A DNA stretch of 32,749 bases from an uncultured Verrucomicrobia subdivision 3 bacterium (GCA_903911825.1 CAIWFB010000322.1:1-32749); one strand, 5' to 3'; counted from the stretch's first letter, positions 18,653-28,333 are shown. Notes: generated by a model from the sequence alone, not told the origin. Translations and numbers: made by a program.

Positions 18653-19087
18653 ATGCGTAAAATTATTTTTCCTCTGATTGCTGGCGTCGTGGCGGTCTTC
18701 GCGACCGGTTGTGCTGGCCCTGACCAGAAACTGGGCCGCGGCTTGAGCAACACTTACGAACTCGTCCGCTGGGGCGAAATGCGTCAGTCGGTTGAAGAAA
18801 GTTCCATTATGGCTCGCCCCGGTTATGGCTATTACGGCGCGGTGCACGGCTTCCAACGTTCACTGGGTCGCGCAGCTTTAGGCATCTTTGAAGTCGCCAC
18901 GTTCCCCATTCCCTCCTACGACCCGATTTTTACCACGACGTATGCTCCCGATCCCGTGTATCCGGAAAGCTACAAGCCGGGTCTGTCGAATGATCCCTTG
19001 TTTCATACGGATACCTACACCGGCTTTAGCGGTGGCGACGTTGCCCCGTTCATTCCCGGCAGCCGCTTCCAAGTGTTCGACAACTAA
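18653..19087 (+). CDS. Small lipoprotein resembling the exosortase-associated TIGR04073 family
   Basis: Lipobox VFATGCAG; KLGRGLSNTYELVRWGEMRQSVEESSI...GAVHGFQRSLGRAALGIFEVATFPIPSYDP. Confidence 0.7.
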   Translation: MRKIIFPLIAGVVAVFATGCAGPDQKLGRGLSNTYELVRWGEMRQSVEESSIMARPGYGYYGAVHGFQRSLGRAALGIFEVATFPIPSYDPIFTTTYAPDPVYPESYKPGLSNDPLFHTDTYTGFSGGDVAPFIPGSRFQVFDN

Positions 19088-19104
19088 CCGTGAATTTTCC
19101 CCGA

Positions 19105-19134
19105 ACGCGCCAACAGATTTGTTGGCGCGTTTTT
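19105..19134 (+). terminator. Rho-independent terminator
   Basis: ACGCGCCAAC-AGATTT-GTTGGCGCGT followed by TTTT. Confidence 0.88.
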
Positions 19135-19150
19135 ATTTAGTTCAACTCCC

Positions 19151-20023
19151 ATGCGCCTCGAAAAGCTTTCGCCCTGCAAGGTCAACCTCATCCTGAACAT
19201 CCTCGGCAAACGCGCGGATGGCTTTCATGAATTGGAAACCGTCATGCAGACCGTCAATGTCTGCGATGTGATGAGCTTTGAACGGACTGGCGCCAGCTTG
19301 CAACTCACGTGCAGTAATCTTGAACTGCCGTGCGATGCCAAGAATCTGGTGCATCGCGCCGCGACGGCGTTTTTTGGTGCGGCAAAGATCACCGATGGCG
19401 TCCGCATTCATCTCCAGAAAAACCTTCCGCTTGCAGGCGGAATCGGCGGCGGCAGCGCGAATGCGGCGGTGACCTTCACCGCTCTCAACGAACTGTTCGG
19501 CTCACCGTTGCCGTTGTCGAAATTGCACGAACTTGCCGCCGCGCTGGGCTCGGACGTTCCATTTTTCCTCTACGACAAACCGGCGCTGGCTACGGGACGC
19601 GGCGAGAAAGTTCAGACGCTGGAAAATTTTACGGCGCTGCAAGGGAAGGCGTTTTTTCTCGTGCACCCCGGCTTCGGCATTTCCACGCCGTGGTCGTATC
19701 AAAATTTGGCGCGCTTCCCGAAAGACCAGAACGGCACGGCTGGCCGCGCGGAGAAATTAGTGACGGCACTGCAGGCGAATGATTGGCCCGCCATCGCGGA
19801 TGGCGTTTATAATTCTTTGGAAGCACCCGCGTTTGACAAATTTCCCGTGTTGCAACTTTACAAAGAATTTCTCCGCGAGAATGGCGCGTTGGTTTCGCTG
19901 ATGTCCGGCAGTGGCTCGACCACGTTTGCGATCATGGAAAACTTGGCCGCTGCGGAACGAGTAGCGGAAAAATTCAAAGCCCAGTTCGGCGATCAAGGTT
20001 GGATTGCCACCGTGGCTATTTGA
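19151..20023 (+). CDS. ispE: 4-diphosphocytidyl-2-C-methyl-D-erythritol kinase
   Basis: SPCKVNLILNILGKRADGFHELETVMQ, LPLAGGIGGGSANAAVTFTALNELF, LMSGSGSTTFAI. Confidence 0.94.
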   Translation: MRLEKLSPCKVNLILNILGKRADGFHELETVMQTVNVCDVMSFERTGASLQLTCSNLELPCDAKNLVHRAATAFFGAAKITDGVRIHLQKNLPLAGGIGGGSANAAVTFTALNELFGSPLPLSKLHELAAALGSDVPFFLYDKPALATGRGEKVQTLENFTALQGKAFFLVHPGFGISTPWSYQNLARFPKDQNGTAGRAEKLVTALQANDWPAIADGVYNSLEAPAFDKFPVLQLYKEFLRENGALVSLMSGSGSTTFAIMENLAAAERVAEKFKAQFGDQGWIATVAI

Positions 20024-21614
20024 AGCGCTTGAATTTCGCCAGCGCGAACGTGGTCATTTCCTGTGCTGTCGGAATCTTGAGTTGCAAAGCGAGGAGCCAG
20101 TAGAGTCCGCCCGCAATTCCCGCCGGCACAAACACTGCGCCGATCTTGAGCGCGAGCGTGGCGTGGCCCAGCCATTGTTCCCAATGCATCCAAGTGCACC
20201 ACGCGGCGACACACGCGAGCAAGGCCGCGAGTGTGAGTGGTCGCACCGTGTTGCGAAGCGATGCCATTTCCAGTTTCCCCAGTTTTTTCCGCAGCGCAAA
20301 GAATAGTAAGGTGACGTTGCAGACGGAAGTGATCGTGTTGGCGATACCAAGGCCGCCTTGTTTGAGTGGCACGATGAGAATGGCGGCGAGCATTAGGTTG
20401 AGAGCGAGGCATACCAGACTGATCTTCATTGGTGTCTTGGTGTCGCCCAGCGCGAAAAAAGCCCGCGCTAAAACATTGACCGCCGAAAAAGCTACGAGTC
20501 CCGGGGCGAGGCAAATTAGCGCGAAGGCCGCGCGTTCCGTGGCGGCGGGGCTGAATTGTCCGCGCTCAAATAATAGCCGCATGATCGGTTCCGCCAGCGC
20601 GACGAGCAGGGCGGCGGCGACTAGATTAACGAATAGCAGTGAGCTGAGGCCGTGACGGAGTTGCGCGCGAAATTCCGGAAAGTTTTTATCAATCGCGAGG
20701 CTGCTCAATGACGTGAGCAAAAAAGTGGCGAGCGAGATGCCGAACATTCCTTGCGGCAATTCCATCAAGCGCACGGCGTATTCAAACGAGGCGGTGATCT
20801 GCGGGTCAATGCCGAACGCCAGACTCTGCACCAGCAGCACGTTGAGTTGAAAAGCGGCTACGCCAATCGTGCCGGGAATCATCCGCGTGGCGACGAGGCG
20901 CACCGTTTCATTGCGCCACGGCGACACCCAGCGGTAGCGAAAACCTTCGCGCCAGAGCGTGGGCACTTGAAACGCCGCCTGTGCTACACCCGCCACCAAA
21001 ACACCGTAGGCGAGCGCGAAAATTTGCAGCGGCAAACGCGCTTCCTTCGGCAGCTCTAGTCCGAGCCTTGGCGCAAAAAATAAAACCGACGAAATCATCA
21101 CCAGATTCAGCATCGTCGCGCCCATGGCGGGAATGAAAAAATGGCCGCGCGCATTCAGCATTCCCATCAACGCGGCGGCGATGCAGACAAGCACCATGTA
21201 GGGAAACATCACGAAGAGCAGTCGTAGCATGAGTTCATTGCTGGGCTCAAATTCGTGCCACGACAACGCGACGGCGAGGCCCAGCATCACGAGTGCGATG
21301 ATCACGCTGGCGACGACGACGAGGCCGGAAATGACGGCGTTCGCCGCGCGCCACATTTCCGCGTCGCCGTGTGTCTTTTCTTTTTCTTTGAAGATGGGAA
21401 TGAACGCCGCCGTCAACGCGCCTTCGCCCAGCAAACGTCGGAACAGATTTGGAATCTGAAAGGCGAACGTGAAAGCCCCAGCCACCCAGCCGTCGCCCAT
21501 GAAGCGCGCATAAACCATCACGCGCATCATGCCGAGCACGCGGCTCAAGAGAGTCGCGGCGGCCATCGCGCCGGAGGCTTTCAACATTTTTGACACGTGC
21601 GGATTCTCACGCAA
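20016..21614 (-). CDS. murJ: Lipid II flippase MurJ (MviN)
   Basis: ASGAMAAATLLSRVLGMMRVMVYARFMG...FQIPNLFRRLLGEGALTAAFIPIF; multi-TM. Confidence 0.95.
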   Translation of the reverse strand: MRENPHVSKMLKASGAMAAATLLSRVLGMMRVMVYARFMGDGWVAGAFTFAFQIPNLFRRLLGEGALTAAFIPIFKEKEKTHGDAEMWRAANAVISGLVVVASVIIALVMLGLAVALSWHEFEPSNELMLRLLFVMFPYMVLVCIAAALMGMLNARGHFFIPAMGATMLNLVMISSVLFFAPRLGLELPKEARLPLQIFALAYGVLVAGVAQAAFQVPTLWREGFRYRWVSPWRNETVRLVATRMIPGTIGVAAFQLNVLLVQSLAFGIDPQITASFEYAVRLMELPQGMFGISLATFLLTSLSSLAIDKNFPEFRAQLRHGLSSLLFVNLVAAALLVALAEPIMRLLFERGQFSPAATERAAFALICLAPGLVAFSAVNVLARAFFALGDTKTPMKISLVCLALNLMLAAILIVPLKQGGLGIANTITSVCNVTLLFFALRKKLGKLEMASLRNTVRPLTLAALLACVAAWCTWMHWEQWLGHATLALKIGAVFVPAGIAGGLYWLLALQLKIPTAQEMTTFALAKFKRFK

Positions 21615-21668
21615 AGTCGCAAAGTCGCAAAGTTAAATTCTTATGCGGCTTTGCGCCTTTGCGTGAGA
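21605..21668. repeat. Inverted repeat containing three tandem CGCAAAGT octamers
   Basis: CGCAAAGT x3 at 21610-21633; arms TCTCACGCAAAGTCGCAAAG (21605-21624) and CTTTGCGCCTTTGCGTGAGA (21649-21668) complementary at 19/20. Confidence 0.85.
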
Positions 21669-21724
21669 CTGTATCGGTTCAATTGGAAATTGGCATTTCG
21701 CCACCGACAAATTAACCTGCCTGC

Positions 21725-23056
21725 GTGAACATTTACGAAGAATTACAATGGCGCGGTTTGGTTGCTATGACCACCGAAGGCGCACCCGAGTGTCTTGGGT
21801 TTGCTCCAGCAGCTTCAGATGGCAACTCGCAATTCGTGAATGCTTCACCAGTTGAGGAAAAGCCCATCACCCTGTATTGCGGTTTCGACCCAACGGCGGA
21901 TTCCCTGCACGTCGGCAATCTCGTGCCGCTGCTTGCGTTGCGCCGCTTTCAATTGCTCGGTCATCATCCCATCGCGCTGGCGGGTGGGGCCACCGGTTGC
22001 ATCGGTGATCCGAGCGGCAAGTCGCAAGAGCGCCAACTGCTCACGAAAGAAATTCTCGACGGCAACATCGCCAAGGTGCGTGAGCAACTTGCCAAGTTGC
22101 TCGATTTTGAAACGCCGCAAAACCCCGCGCGCCTCGTGGACAATGCCTCGTGGACCGCGGGTATCTCGTTCCTCGATTTTCTCCGCGACATCGGAAAACA
22201 TTTTACCGTCAACCAGATGGTCGCCAAAGAATCCGTGCGCGCGCGCATGGAAGACCGCGAGGTCGGCATCAGCTACACCGAGTTCAGCTACATGCTCCTG
22301 CAGGCGTTTGATTTTTATCACCTCGCCAAAGAAACGGGCTGCGAACTCCAGATCGGTGGCAGCGACCAATGGGGCAACATCACGGCGGGCATTGAGCTCA
22401 CGCGCAAAAAAATCAGCAAACAGGTTTACGGCCTCACGCTGCCGCTCATCACGAATGCGGATGGCTCCAAATTTGGCAAGAGTGTGAGCGGCGCCATCTG
22501 GTTGGATGCGAAACGCACGAGCGTTTACAAGTTCTACCAATTTTGGATCAACACCGATGATCGCGATGTCATCCGTTACCTGAAATATTTTACCTTCTTG
22601 GCGCAGGCGGAAATTGAAACGTTGGAAAAGGCGCACACCGAAAATCCCGGTGGCCGCGTGGCGCATCGTGCCTTGGCGAAGGCCACGACGGATTTGATCC
22701 ACGGCGCCGGCGCCACGACAGAAGCGATTCGGGCCAGCGAAATTTTATTTGGCGGCGAGTTGAAAGATGTTTCCGAAAGCACCTTCAACGAAATCGTGGG
22801 CGAAGTGCCGACGAAAGAATTGGAATTGGCCAAGCTGGAAGGCGCGGGCATTCCGTTGGCGGAATTGCTAGTCCACGCGGGGCTGTGTCCGTCCAAAGGT
22901 CAGGCGCGGAAAGACATCGAAGGCGGCGGTGTGAACATCAACAACGTCCGCGAAGCCAACGCCGCGCGCGCGGTGACGACGGCGGATTTGCTGTTCGGCA
23001 AACACATCTTGTTGCGCAAAGGCAAAAAGAATTATGTCGTGGTGACGGCTAAATAG
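21725..23056 (+). CDS. tyrS: Tyrosyl-tRNA synthetase
   Basis: YCGFDPTADSLHVGNL (HIGH-like), QIGGSDQWGNITAGIEL, KFGKSVSGAIWLD (KMSKS-like), C-terminal S4-like domain. Confidence 0.96.
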   Translation: MNIYEELQWRGLVAMTTEGAPECLGFAPAASDGNSQFVNASPVEEKPITLYCGFDPTADSLHVGNLVPLLALRRFQLLGHHPIALAGGATGCIGDPSGKSQERQLLTKEILDGNIAKVREQLAKLLDFETPQNPARLVDNASWTAGISFLDFLRDIGKHFTVNQMVAKESVRARMEDREVGISYTEFSYMLLQAFDFYHLAKETGCELQIGGSDQWGNITAGIELTRKKISKQVYGLTLPLITNADGSKFGKSVSGAIWLDAKRTSVYKFYQFWINTDDRDVIRYLKYFTFLAQAEIETLEKAHTENPGGRVAHRALAKATTDLIHGAGATTEAIRASEILFGGELKDVSESTFNEIVGEVPTKELELAKLEGAGIPLAELLVHAGLCPSKGQARKDIEGGGVNINNVREANAARAVTTADLLFGKHILLRKGKKNYVVVTAK

Positions 23057-23063
23057 TTTCTGG

Positions 23064-23549
23064 CTAATTAAACTTGATGTGAATTTCCACCAGTCCGCGC
23101 GTGTTCTGGGATTCAAAGGCGAGGGCGATGAGTTCCACGCCGGGCTTGGGGGTGACGGCAAAGGAGGTTCCGCGAATCACGGCGGGGGTGGTCAGGGCGC
23201 AGGTGGCGCCGGCATCGCACAGCCAAGATTTTAATCCGCCCGCGAGCATGTTGGTGACTTCGCCCACGACGTCGTTGACTTCGGCGTGTCCGGATATTTC
23301 TTCGGGCGTCATGCCCAGCATGGCGGCGGTGGCTTGGATGGCGAAGGGTTCGGAGAGGTGCAGATAGACTTGGCCGGTCACTTTTTCACCCGCCATGCCA
23401 ACGGTGCCGGTGACGCGTTCGCTCGTGAAGCCCGCTGCGCCGATTTCCGGTAGAGGCACGGCTTTCAGGGAAAGCATGGTGTCGAACACGGATTCCAGAT
23501 GCCCGGAAATATAGCTGCGAACCTCTGCGGGGGCGATGGCGATAGTCAT
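23064..23549 (-). CDS. CheX-like chemotaxis phosphatase domain protein
   Basis: 161 aa; GMTPEEISGHAEVNDVVGEVTNMLAGGLKSWL matches the CheX/CheC-type pattern. Confidence 0.72.
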   Translation of the reverse strand: MTIAIAPAEVRSYISGHLESVFDTMLSLKAVPLPEIGAAGFTSERVTGTVGMAGEKVTGQVYLHLSEPFAIQATAAMLGMTPEEISGHAEVNDVVGEVTNMLAGGLKSWLCDAGATCALTTPAVIRGTSFAVTPKPGVELIALAFESQNTRGLVEIHIKFN

Positions 23550-23631
23550 AGTGGAGTAGTGATGCGCTACTCTGGCTATCGGCGATCGGGCGGAAAACTG
23601 TAACGGTTTTCGCGCAGCCAGCGGCTTTCGC

Positions 23632-25404
23632 TTATTTCGTTTCGAAGAGACTCGGCGCGGTCTGCCAGGCGAATTGCTGGCAGCGAGCGAAGATTTCGGT
23701 GGGGGATTCGCTTTGCAGGGCGAATTCGGCGAGGGCTTGGGCTTCGTCCATCTTCACGCGGCGAATCATGTATTTCACTTCGGGAATGACGGCGGGCGCA
23801 CAGCTTAATTCATCGACGCCCAGTCCCAGTAGCAGCGGCACGAGCACGGGGTCGCCAGCGATCTCACCGCAAACGCCAGCCCAGATGCCGGCGCGATGGG
23901 CGGCATCCACGGTGGTTTTGATGAGTCGCAAAATCGCCGGATGCGTGGGTTCGTAAAGGTGTGAAACCTTTTCGTTCGTGCGGTCGGCGGCGAGCGTGTA
24001 TTGGATGAGATCGTTGGAGCCGATGCTGAAAAACTTCACGCGCTTGGCGAGTGAATCGGCGATGAGCGCGGCGGAAGGAATCTCAATCATCGCGCCGACT
24101 TCCAGATGTTCGTCGAACGGAATATTCTCCGCGCGCAACTCGGCTTTGCATTTTTCGAGCAGCGCGGTGGCTTGGTTCCATTCGTCGAGACCGGAGATCA
24201 TCGGATACATCATCTTGACGTTACCCTCAGCGCTGGCGCGGAGGATGGCGCGGAGTTGGGCGCAGAACAGTTCCGGTTGCGCGAGGCAAAAGCGAATAGC
24301 GCGCCAGCCAAGGAAGGGATTCACTTCCTTGGAGAGCTGCAAGTGCGAGGCAAATTTGTCGCCGCCCAAATCGAGCGTGCGGATGATGACTTGCTGCGGT
24401 TTCAGTGCGGCAGCGACTTGGCGATAGGCCTGAAATTGATCTTCTTCACCCGGTAATTTTTCGCGGTTGATGAATAAAAATTCCGTGCGAAACAGTCCCA
24501 CGCCTTCCGCGCCGTATTGGAGCACAGCTTCGACGTCGTATTGATCTTCAATGTTCGCCGAGAGATGAATCGCTTTGCCGTCAAGCGTGACCGCCGGTTG
24601 CCAGACGATTTCGCGCAGCTTCTCATCGAGCGAGGCTTTGTTTTTTTCGAGCTGGCCGTATTCGAATAACGTGTTGTCAGTCGGGTTGATGGTGATCGTG
24701 CCGTTGTAGCCGTCGAGCAAAGCGTAATCGCCGGACTCCAAGTCGTCGCTGATGGTTTTAAGACCGACGATGGCGGGAATATCCAGTGACCGCGCCATGA
24801 TGGCGGTGTGCGAGGTTTTGCCGCCGATGTCGGTGGCGAAGCCGAGCACCATCTTCTTATCGAGTTGCGCCGTCATCGACGGACTCAAATCATGGCCGAC
24901 GAGGATGCAGGGTTCAGTCAAATGGCGGAGATCAAACTGATCTTTGACTTCGAGTAGGTTGTCGAGCACGCGGCCGGTCAGGTCGCGCAAGTCAGCGGCG
25001 CGTTCCCGGAGATATTCATCCTCGACGGCTTCAAGCACAGCCACGTATTTTTCTGAAGCGGTGTGAAAGGCGTATTCGGCGTTCGTTTTTTGATCGCGGA
25101 TGATCTTGAGCACTTCATCAATCAAAACGTGGTCTTCGATCATCAACAAATGCGCGTCGAAAATATCCGCTTCGGCTGAGCTCATCGTTTCCGCAACTCG
25201 CCGTTGGACTTCAGAGATTTGCTGGCGAGTGCGGACGAGCGATTGCTCAAAGCGTTTGACCTCAGATTCAACTTCATCGCCGCTCAAGTGTTGCTTGGCG
25301 ATGACGTGCCGGGTCTGATGTAGGACAAGGATTTTCCCGCGACATACACCTGCCGAGACAGGGATGCCGCGATACACTTTTTCCCCTTTCACTAAACCTG
25401 ACAT
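23632..25404 (-). CDS. ptsI: Phosphoenolpyruvate-protein phosphotransferase (PTS Enzyme I)
   Basis: GGKTSHTAIMARSLDIPAIVG, GVGLFRTEFLFINR, GVCGEIAGDPVLVPLLLGLGVDELS. Start placed at internal ATG 25404 (MSGLVKGEKVYRGIPVSAGV) rather than 25449. Confidence 0.95.
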   Translation of the reverse strand: MSGLVKGEKVYRGIPVSAGVCRGKILVLHQTRHVIAKQHLSGDEVESEVKRFEQSLVRTRQQISEVQRRVAETMSSAEADIFDAHLLMIEDHVLIDEVLKIIRDQKTNAEYAFHTASEKYVAVLEAVEDEYLRERAADLRDLTGRVLDNLLEVKDQFDLRHLTEPCILVGHDLSPSMTAQLDKKMVLGFATDIGGKTSHTAIMARSLDIPAIVGLKTISDDLESGDYALLDGYNGTITINPTDNTLFEYGQLEKNKASLDEKLREIVWQPAVTLDGKAIHLSANIEDQYDVEAVLQYGAEGVGLFRTEFLFINREKLPGEEDQFQAYRQVAAALKPQQVIIRTLDLGGDKFASHLQLSKEVNPFLGWRAIRFCLAQPELFCAQLRAILRASAEGNVKMMYPMISGLDEWNQATALLEKCKAELRAENIPFDEHLEVGAMIEIPSAALIADSLAKRVKFFSIGSNDLIQYTLAADRTNEKVSHLYEPTHPAILRLIKTTVDAAHRAGIWAGVCGEIAGDPVLVPLLLGLGVDELSCAPAVIPEVKYMIRRVKMDEAQALAEFALQSESPTEIFARCQQFAWQTAPSLFETK

Positions 25405-25461
25405 AAGCTTGGGACAGAAATAACCGAGGGCGTTTGGGTTGCAAAGCAATTAAGCCGGAAA

Positions 25462-25492
25462 AATAAAAAAAGCCCGCTGCTCACAGCGGGCT
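25462..25492 (-). terminator. Rho-independent terminator for efp
   Basis: Minus strand AGCCCGCTG-TGAG-CAGCGGGCT followed by TTTTTTATTTTT. Confidence 0.88.
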
Positions 25493-25520
25493 TGGAAAAT
25501 CGACTGTGAGCGTCTTTAAC

Positions 25521-26078
25521 TCAAGCGCGTTCCATGTATTTGCGAGTGCGAGTATCAATCTTGATTTTTTCACCGGTCTTGATGAAGAGCGGAGCCTGCA
25601 CCGTGATACCCGTTTCGAGCGTGATGGCTTTTTGCACATTGTTCGCCGAATCGCCGCGCACGCCTTCGGGTGCATCCGTCACCGTCAACACCACGCTGGA
25701 AGGAATTTCTACCGAGATGGCTTTTTCTTCGATGAAGGTCACCGTCACCGAGCAGTTTTCCACCATGAAATCTTTGGCATCGCCCACGAGTTCCGCGCTC
25801 AAGGTCACCGTTTCATAGTTTTCCGGGTCGGTGAATACATAATCGGCGCCGTCCTTGTAGCTGTATTCCATCTTGGTGGTCATCATCGGCACCGGCTCGA
25901 TTTTTTCGGTCGAGCTGAAACGCACATCGGAAGCTTTGCCGGTGCGGATGCTGCGGAGGGTCGCCTGCACGAACGCGCGCAAGTTACCGGGGGTGCGATG
26001 CTGGAAGTCGAGGACTACCGAGATGTCGCCATTGTAATTGATGGCCATGCCACGGCGGAGATCATTTGCTGTTGCCAT
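25521..26078 (-). CDS. efp: Elongation factor P
   Basis: Three-domain EF-P pattern: NDLRRGMAINYNGDISVVLDFQHRTPGNLRAFVQATLRSIRTG...GITVQAPLFIKTGEKIKIDTRTRKYMERA. Confidence 0.95.
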   Translation of the reverse strand: MATANDLRRGMAINYNGDISVVLDFQHRTPGNLRAFVQATLRSIRTGKASDVRFSSTEKIEPVPMMTTKMEYSYKDGADYVFTDPENYETVTLSAELVGDAKDFMVENCSVTVTFIEEKAISVEIPSSVVLTVTDAPEGVRGDSANNVQKAITLETGITVQAPLFIKTGEKIKIDTRTRKYMERA

Positions 26079-26229
26079 AATAATTTTGCTTTTTTAGTTC
26101 TAAAATGAGTCGCGCAGTCTAGCCACAAAAAGGGCGAACGCAAGTGGCTTTTACGTTAATCCCACGGTTTCCTTGACACCACAAATCATTGTGTGCTACA
26201 AACGCGCAGCCACTATAAGCAGTGGTTTT

Positions 26230-26685
26230 ATGCGTTGCCCCAAATGCGGTTGTCAGGAAGATAAGGTCATTGATTCGCGTGCCTCCCGAGAAGGCGCGAC
26301 CATCCGCCGCCGCCGTGAATGCTCCCAGTGCACCCACCGTTTCACGACCTACGAAGAATTGGAGCACGAAGGGCTCATGGTGCTCAAGCGCGACGGGCGC
26401 CACGAAGAATTTTCCCGCGAAAAACTCCTCTCTGGCATCCGTAAAGCCTGCCAAAAACGCCCCGTTTCCCCCAAAGCGATGGAAGATCTTGTGGATCACA
26501 TCGTCGCCGCCGTCACCGCCAAATTTGAGAGTGAAGTGCCCGGTGAATTCATCGGCACCATGGTCATGGACGGCTTACGCCAGATTGATTCCGTCGCTTA
26601 CGTCCGGTTTGCGAGCGTGTATCGTCGTTTTCAAGAAGCCACCGATTTTGTTTCCGAAGTGCAAAAGCTGGAGGCGCGCGAATGA
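26230..26685 (+). CDS. nrdR: Transcriptional repressor NrdR
   Basis: MRCPKCGCQEDKVIDSRASREGATIRRRRECSQCTHRFTTYEELE plus ATP-cone. Start re-placed at ATG 26230. Confidence 0.95.
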   Translation: MRCPKCGCQEDKVIDSRASREGATIRRRRECSQCTHRFTTYEELEHEGLMVLKRDGRHEEFSREKLLSGIRKACQKRPVSPKAMEDLVDHIVAAVTAKFESEVPGEFIGTMVMDGLRQIDSVAYVRFASVYRRFQEATDFVSEVQKLEARE

Positions 26686-27233
26686 TTGCCCTCCACACTG
26701 ACTGTCTTTTCTTCAAGCTCAATAATGGCGAAAGTGTCCCGTGCTCGCCGGAAATGATTTCCGTCGAAATCGTCGGCGAAATCAATGGCCTGCTTGATCC
26801 CGAAATGTTGCGCCATGCCGCGAGCAGCGTGTTTCACTATTTCAAAAACGAACTCGAACGCGAAACCGTCTCCATCGGAGAATTTTCCGTCGCGCTCGAA
26901 AAAGTTCTCCGGCTGCTTGGCTACACCATTCACGCTGGCGAAAGCAGCGATAAACAAATCAGCGATACCGATCTCATCTCGCTCGCGCGTGATTCTGGCG
27001 ATAATCTCGAACTCTTTTTCTTCCCACGCCTGCGTAACGAACTGCGCCTCCGTTTGAGTCAGTCGCCGCGTGTGTTGCGCTTTCGCGGTCTGCGCGGCTG
27101 CGCCAAGCAGCTTGCCGGTGCCCGTCGCTGGAGTCCGCGTTGCGAACAGATTCAAGACCAGATCGTCGAATATCTCCGAGGCTGCTTCACCGCCGAATCC
27201 GAACAGGGCAAGTGCGCGTTGGTCGTGGAATAA
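26682..27233 (+). CDS. Hypothetical protein, translationally coupled to nrdR
   Basis: 183 aa ORF overlapping the nrdR stop (ATGA, 26682-26685). Confidence 0.7.
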   Translation: MIALHTDCLFFKLNNGESVPCSPEMISVEIVGEINGLLDPEMLRHAASSVFHYFKNELERETVSIGEFSVALEKVLRLLGYTIHAGESSDKQISDTDLISLARDSGDNLELFFFPRLRNELRLRLSQSPRVLRFRGLRGCAKQLAGARRWSPRCEQIQDQIVEYLRGCFTAESEQGKCALVVE

Positions 27234-27311
27234 ATTTTCCGTTCGTTTTTATTCAACGGTGGCGAACTGTTTGCAGTTTTTAATCCGTAAAATTCGTGTC
27301 TAAATTTCCCC

Positions 27312-27656
27312 ATGAGCAAAACCCTTTTTGAAAAAATCATCGCCCGCGAAATCCCAGCAGCCATTGTTTACGAAGATGAATCGGTCCTCGCCTTCCGCGA
27401 CATCCATCCTGCTGCCCCCACACACGTTTTGATCGTTCCGAAAAAAGCCATTCCCCGCATTGCGGAAACGGCCGTCGATGAACAACAGCTTTTGGGTCAC
27501 CTGATGTTGAAGGCCGCAGCAGTCGCGGCTCAATTAGGTTTGGATAAAACCGGTTATCGCCTTGTCATCAACAACGGCAAAGATGGCGGCGAAACGGTGC
27601 CGCACTTGCATTGCCACATTTTAGGCGGACGCCACCTCGCTTGGCCGCCGGGCTGA
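27312..27656 (+). CDS. HIT family (HinT-like) protein
   Basis: FEKIIAREIPAAIVYEDESVLAFRDIHPAAPTHVLIVPKK...ETVPHLHCHILGGRHLAWPPG (HxHxHxx). Confidence 0.94.
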   Translation: MSKTLFEKIIAREIPAAIVYEDESVLAFRDIHPAAPTHVLIVPKKAIPRIAETAVDEQQLLGHLMLKAAAVAAQLGLDKTGYRLVINNGKDGGETVPHLHCHILGGRHLAWPPG

Positions 27657-27662
27657 AACGTT

Positions 27663-28328
27663 TTATTTGGCCGCTTTTTTCTCGCGCGAACGGAACGTCC
27701 GTTCGCGTTTTTTCGTTTCGCTCGCCAGCAATTCTTCTGCGCACCAACCGTTGGCTTGTGCGAGCGCGGTCAGTTCAAAGAGTTCGTTCGCCATCGCCGC
27801 CTTGCCCAACTTGCGCTTGGGAGTTTTGCTGAACGCTTGATCGGTGGTGAAAACTTTGTGTGCTTTCTTCAACAGCTTCTCCGCGCGGAGCAGGGCGGGG
27901 AGGTGTTTGGGAATGCCGTCAAACGCCGACTTGCGTTCCAGGTGCGTGCCGGTTTTTTCCGCACGTTTGATCTTTTCCCAATTCGCCCAGACCTCATCAA
28001 TGTCTTTCACCTTGGTCGTGGCAAAGACGTGCGGGTGACGACGGATTAATTTTTCCACCAGATTGCGCGTGACCTTTTCTAAATCAAAAACGCCACGCTC
28101 GCTGGCGAGTTGGCAATGGAAGACCACTTGCAGCAACAGGTCGCCCAACTCCTCCGCCATCTCCACGTCGTCCCCGGCCTCGATGGCGTCGATCAACTCG
28201 TAGACTTCCTCGATTGCGTGGCGGCGCAGCGTCATGTGGTCTTGCTCGCGATCCCACGGACAACCCGTGGGCGATCGCAGCCGTTGCATGACTTTGAGAA
28301 GATCGTTGATGGCCGGTTGTTTTTTCAT
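27663..28328 (-). CDS. mazG: MazG family nucleoside triphosphate pyrophosphohydrolase
   Basis: LRSPTGCPWDREQDHMTLRRHAIEEVYELIDAIEAGDDVEMAEELGDLLLQVVFHCQLA. Confidence 0.94.
   Translation of the reverse strand: MKKQPAINDLLKVMQRLRSPTGCPWDREQDHMTLRRHAIEEVYELIDAIEAGDDVEMAEELGDLLLQVVFHCQLASERGVFDLEKVTRNLVEKLIRRHPHVFATTKVKDIDEVWANWEKIKRAEKTGTHLERKSAFDGIPKHLPALLRAEKLLKKAHKVFTTDQAFSKTPKRKLGKAAMANELFELTALAQANGWCAEELLASETKKRERTFRSREKKAAK
27685..27713 (+). terminator. Terminator for the HIT gene, embedded in the 3' coding end of mazG
   Basis: CGCGAACGGA-ACG-TCCGTTCGCG followed by TTTTTT; lies inside the mazG ORF. Confidence 0.82.
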
Positions 28329-28333
28329 CGAAA

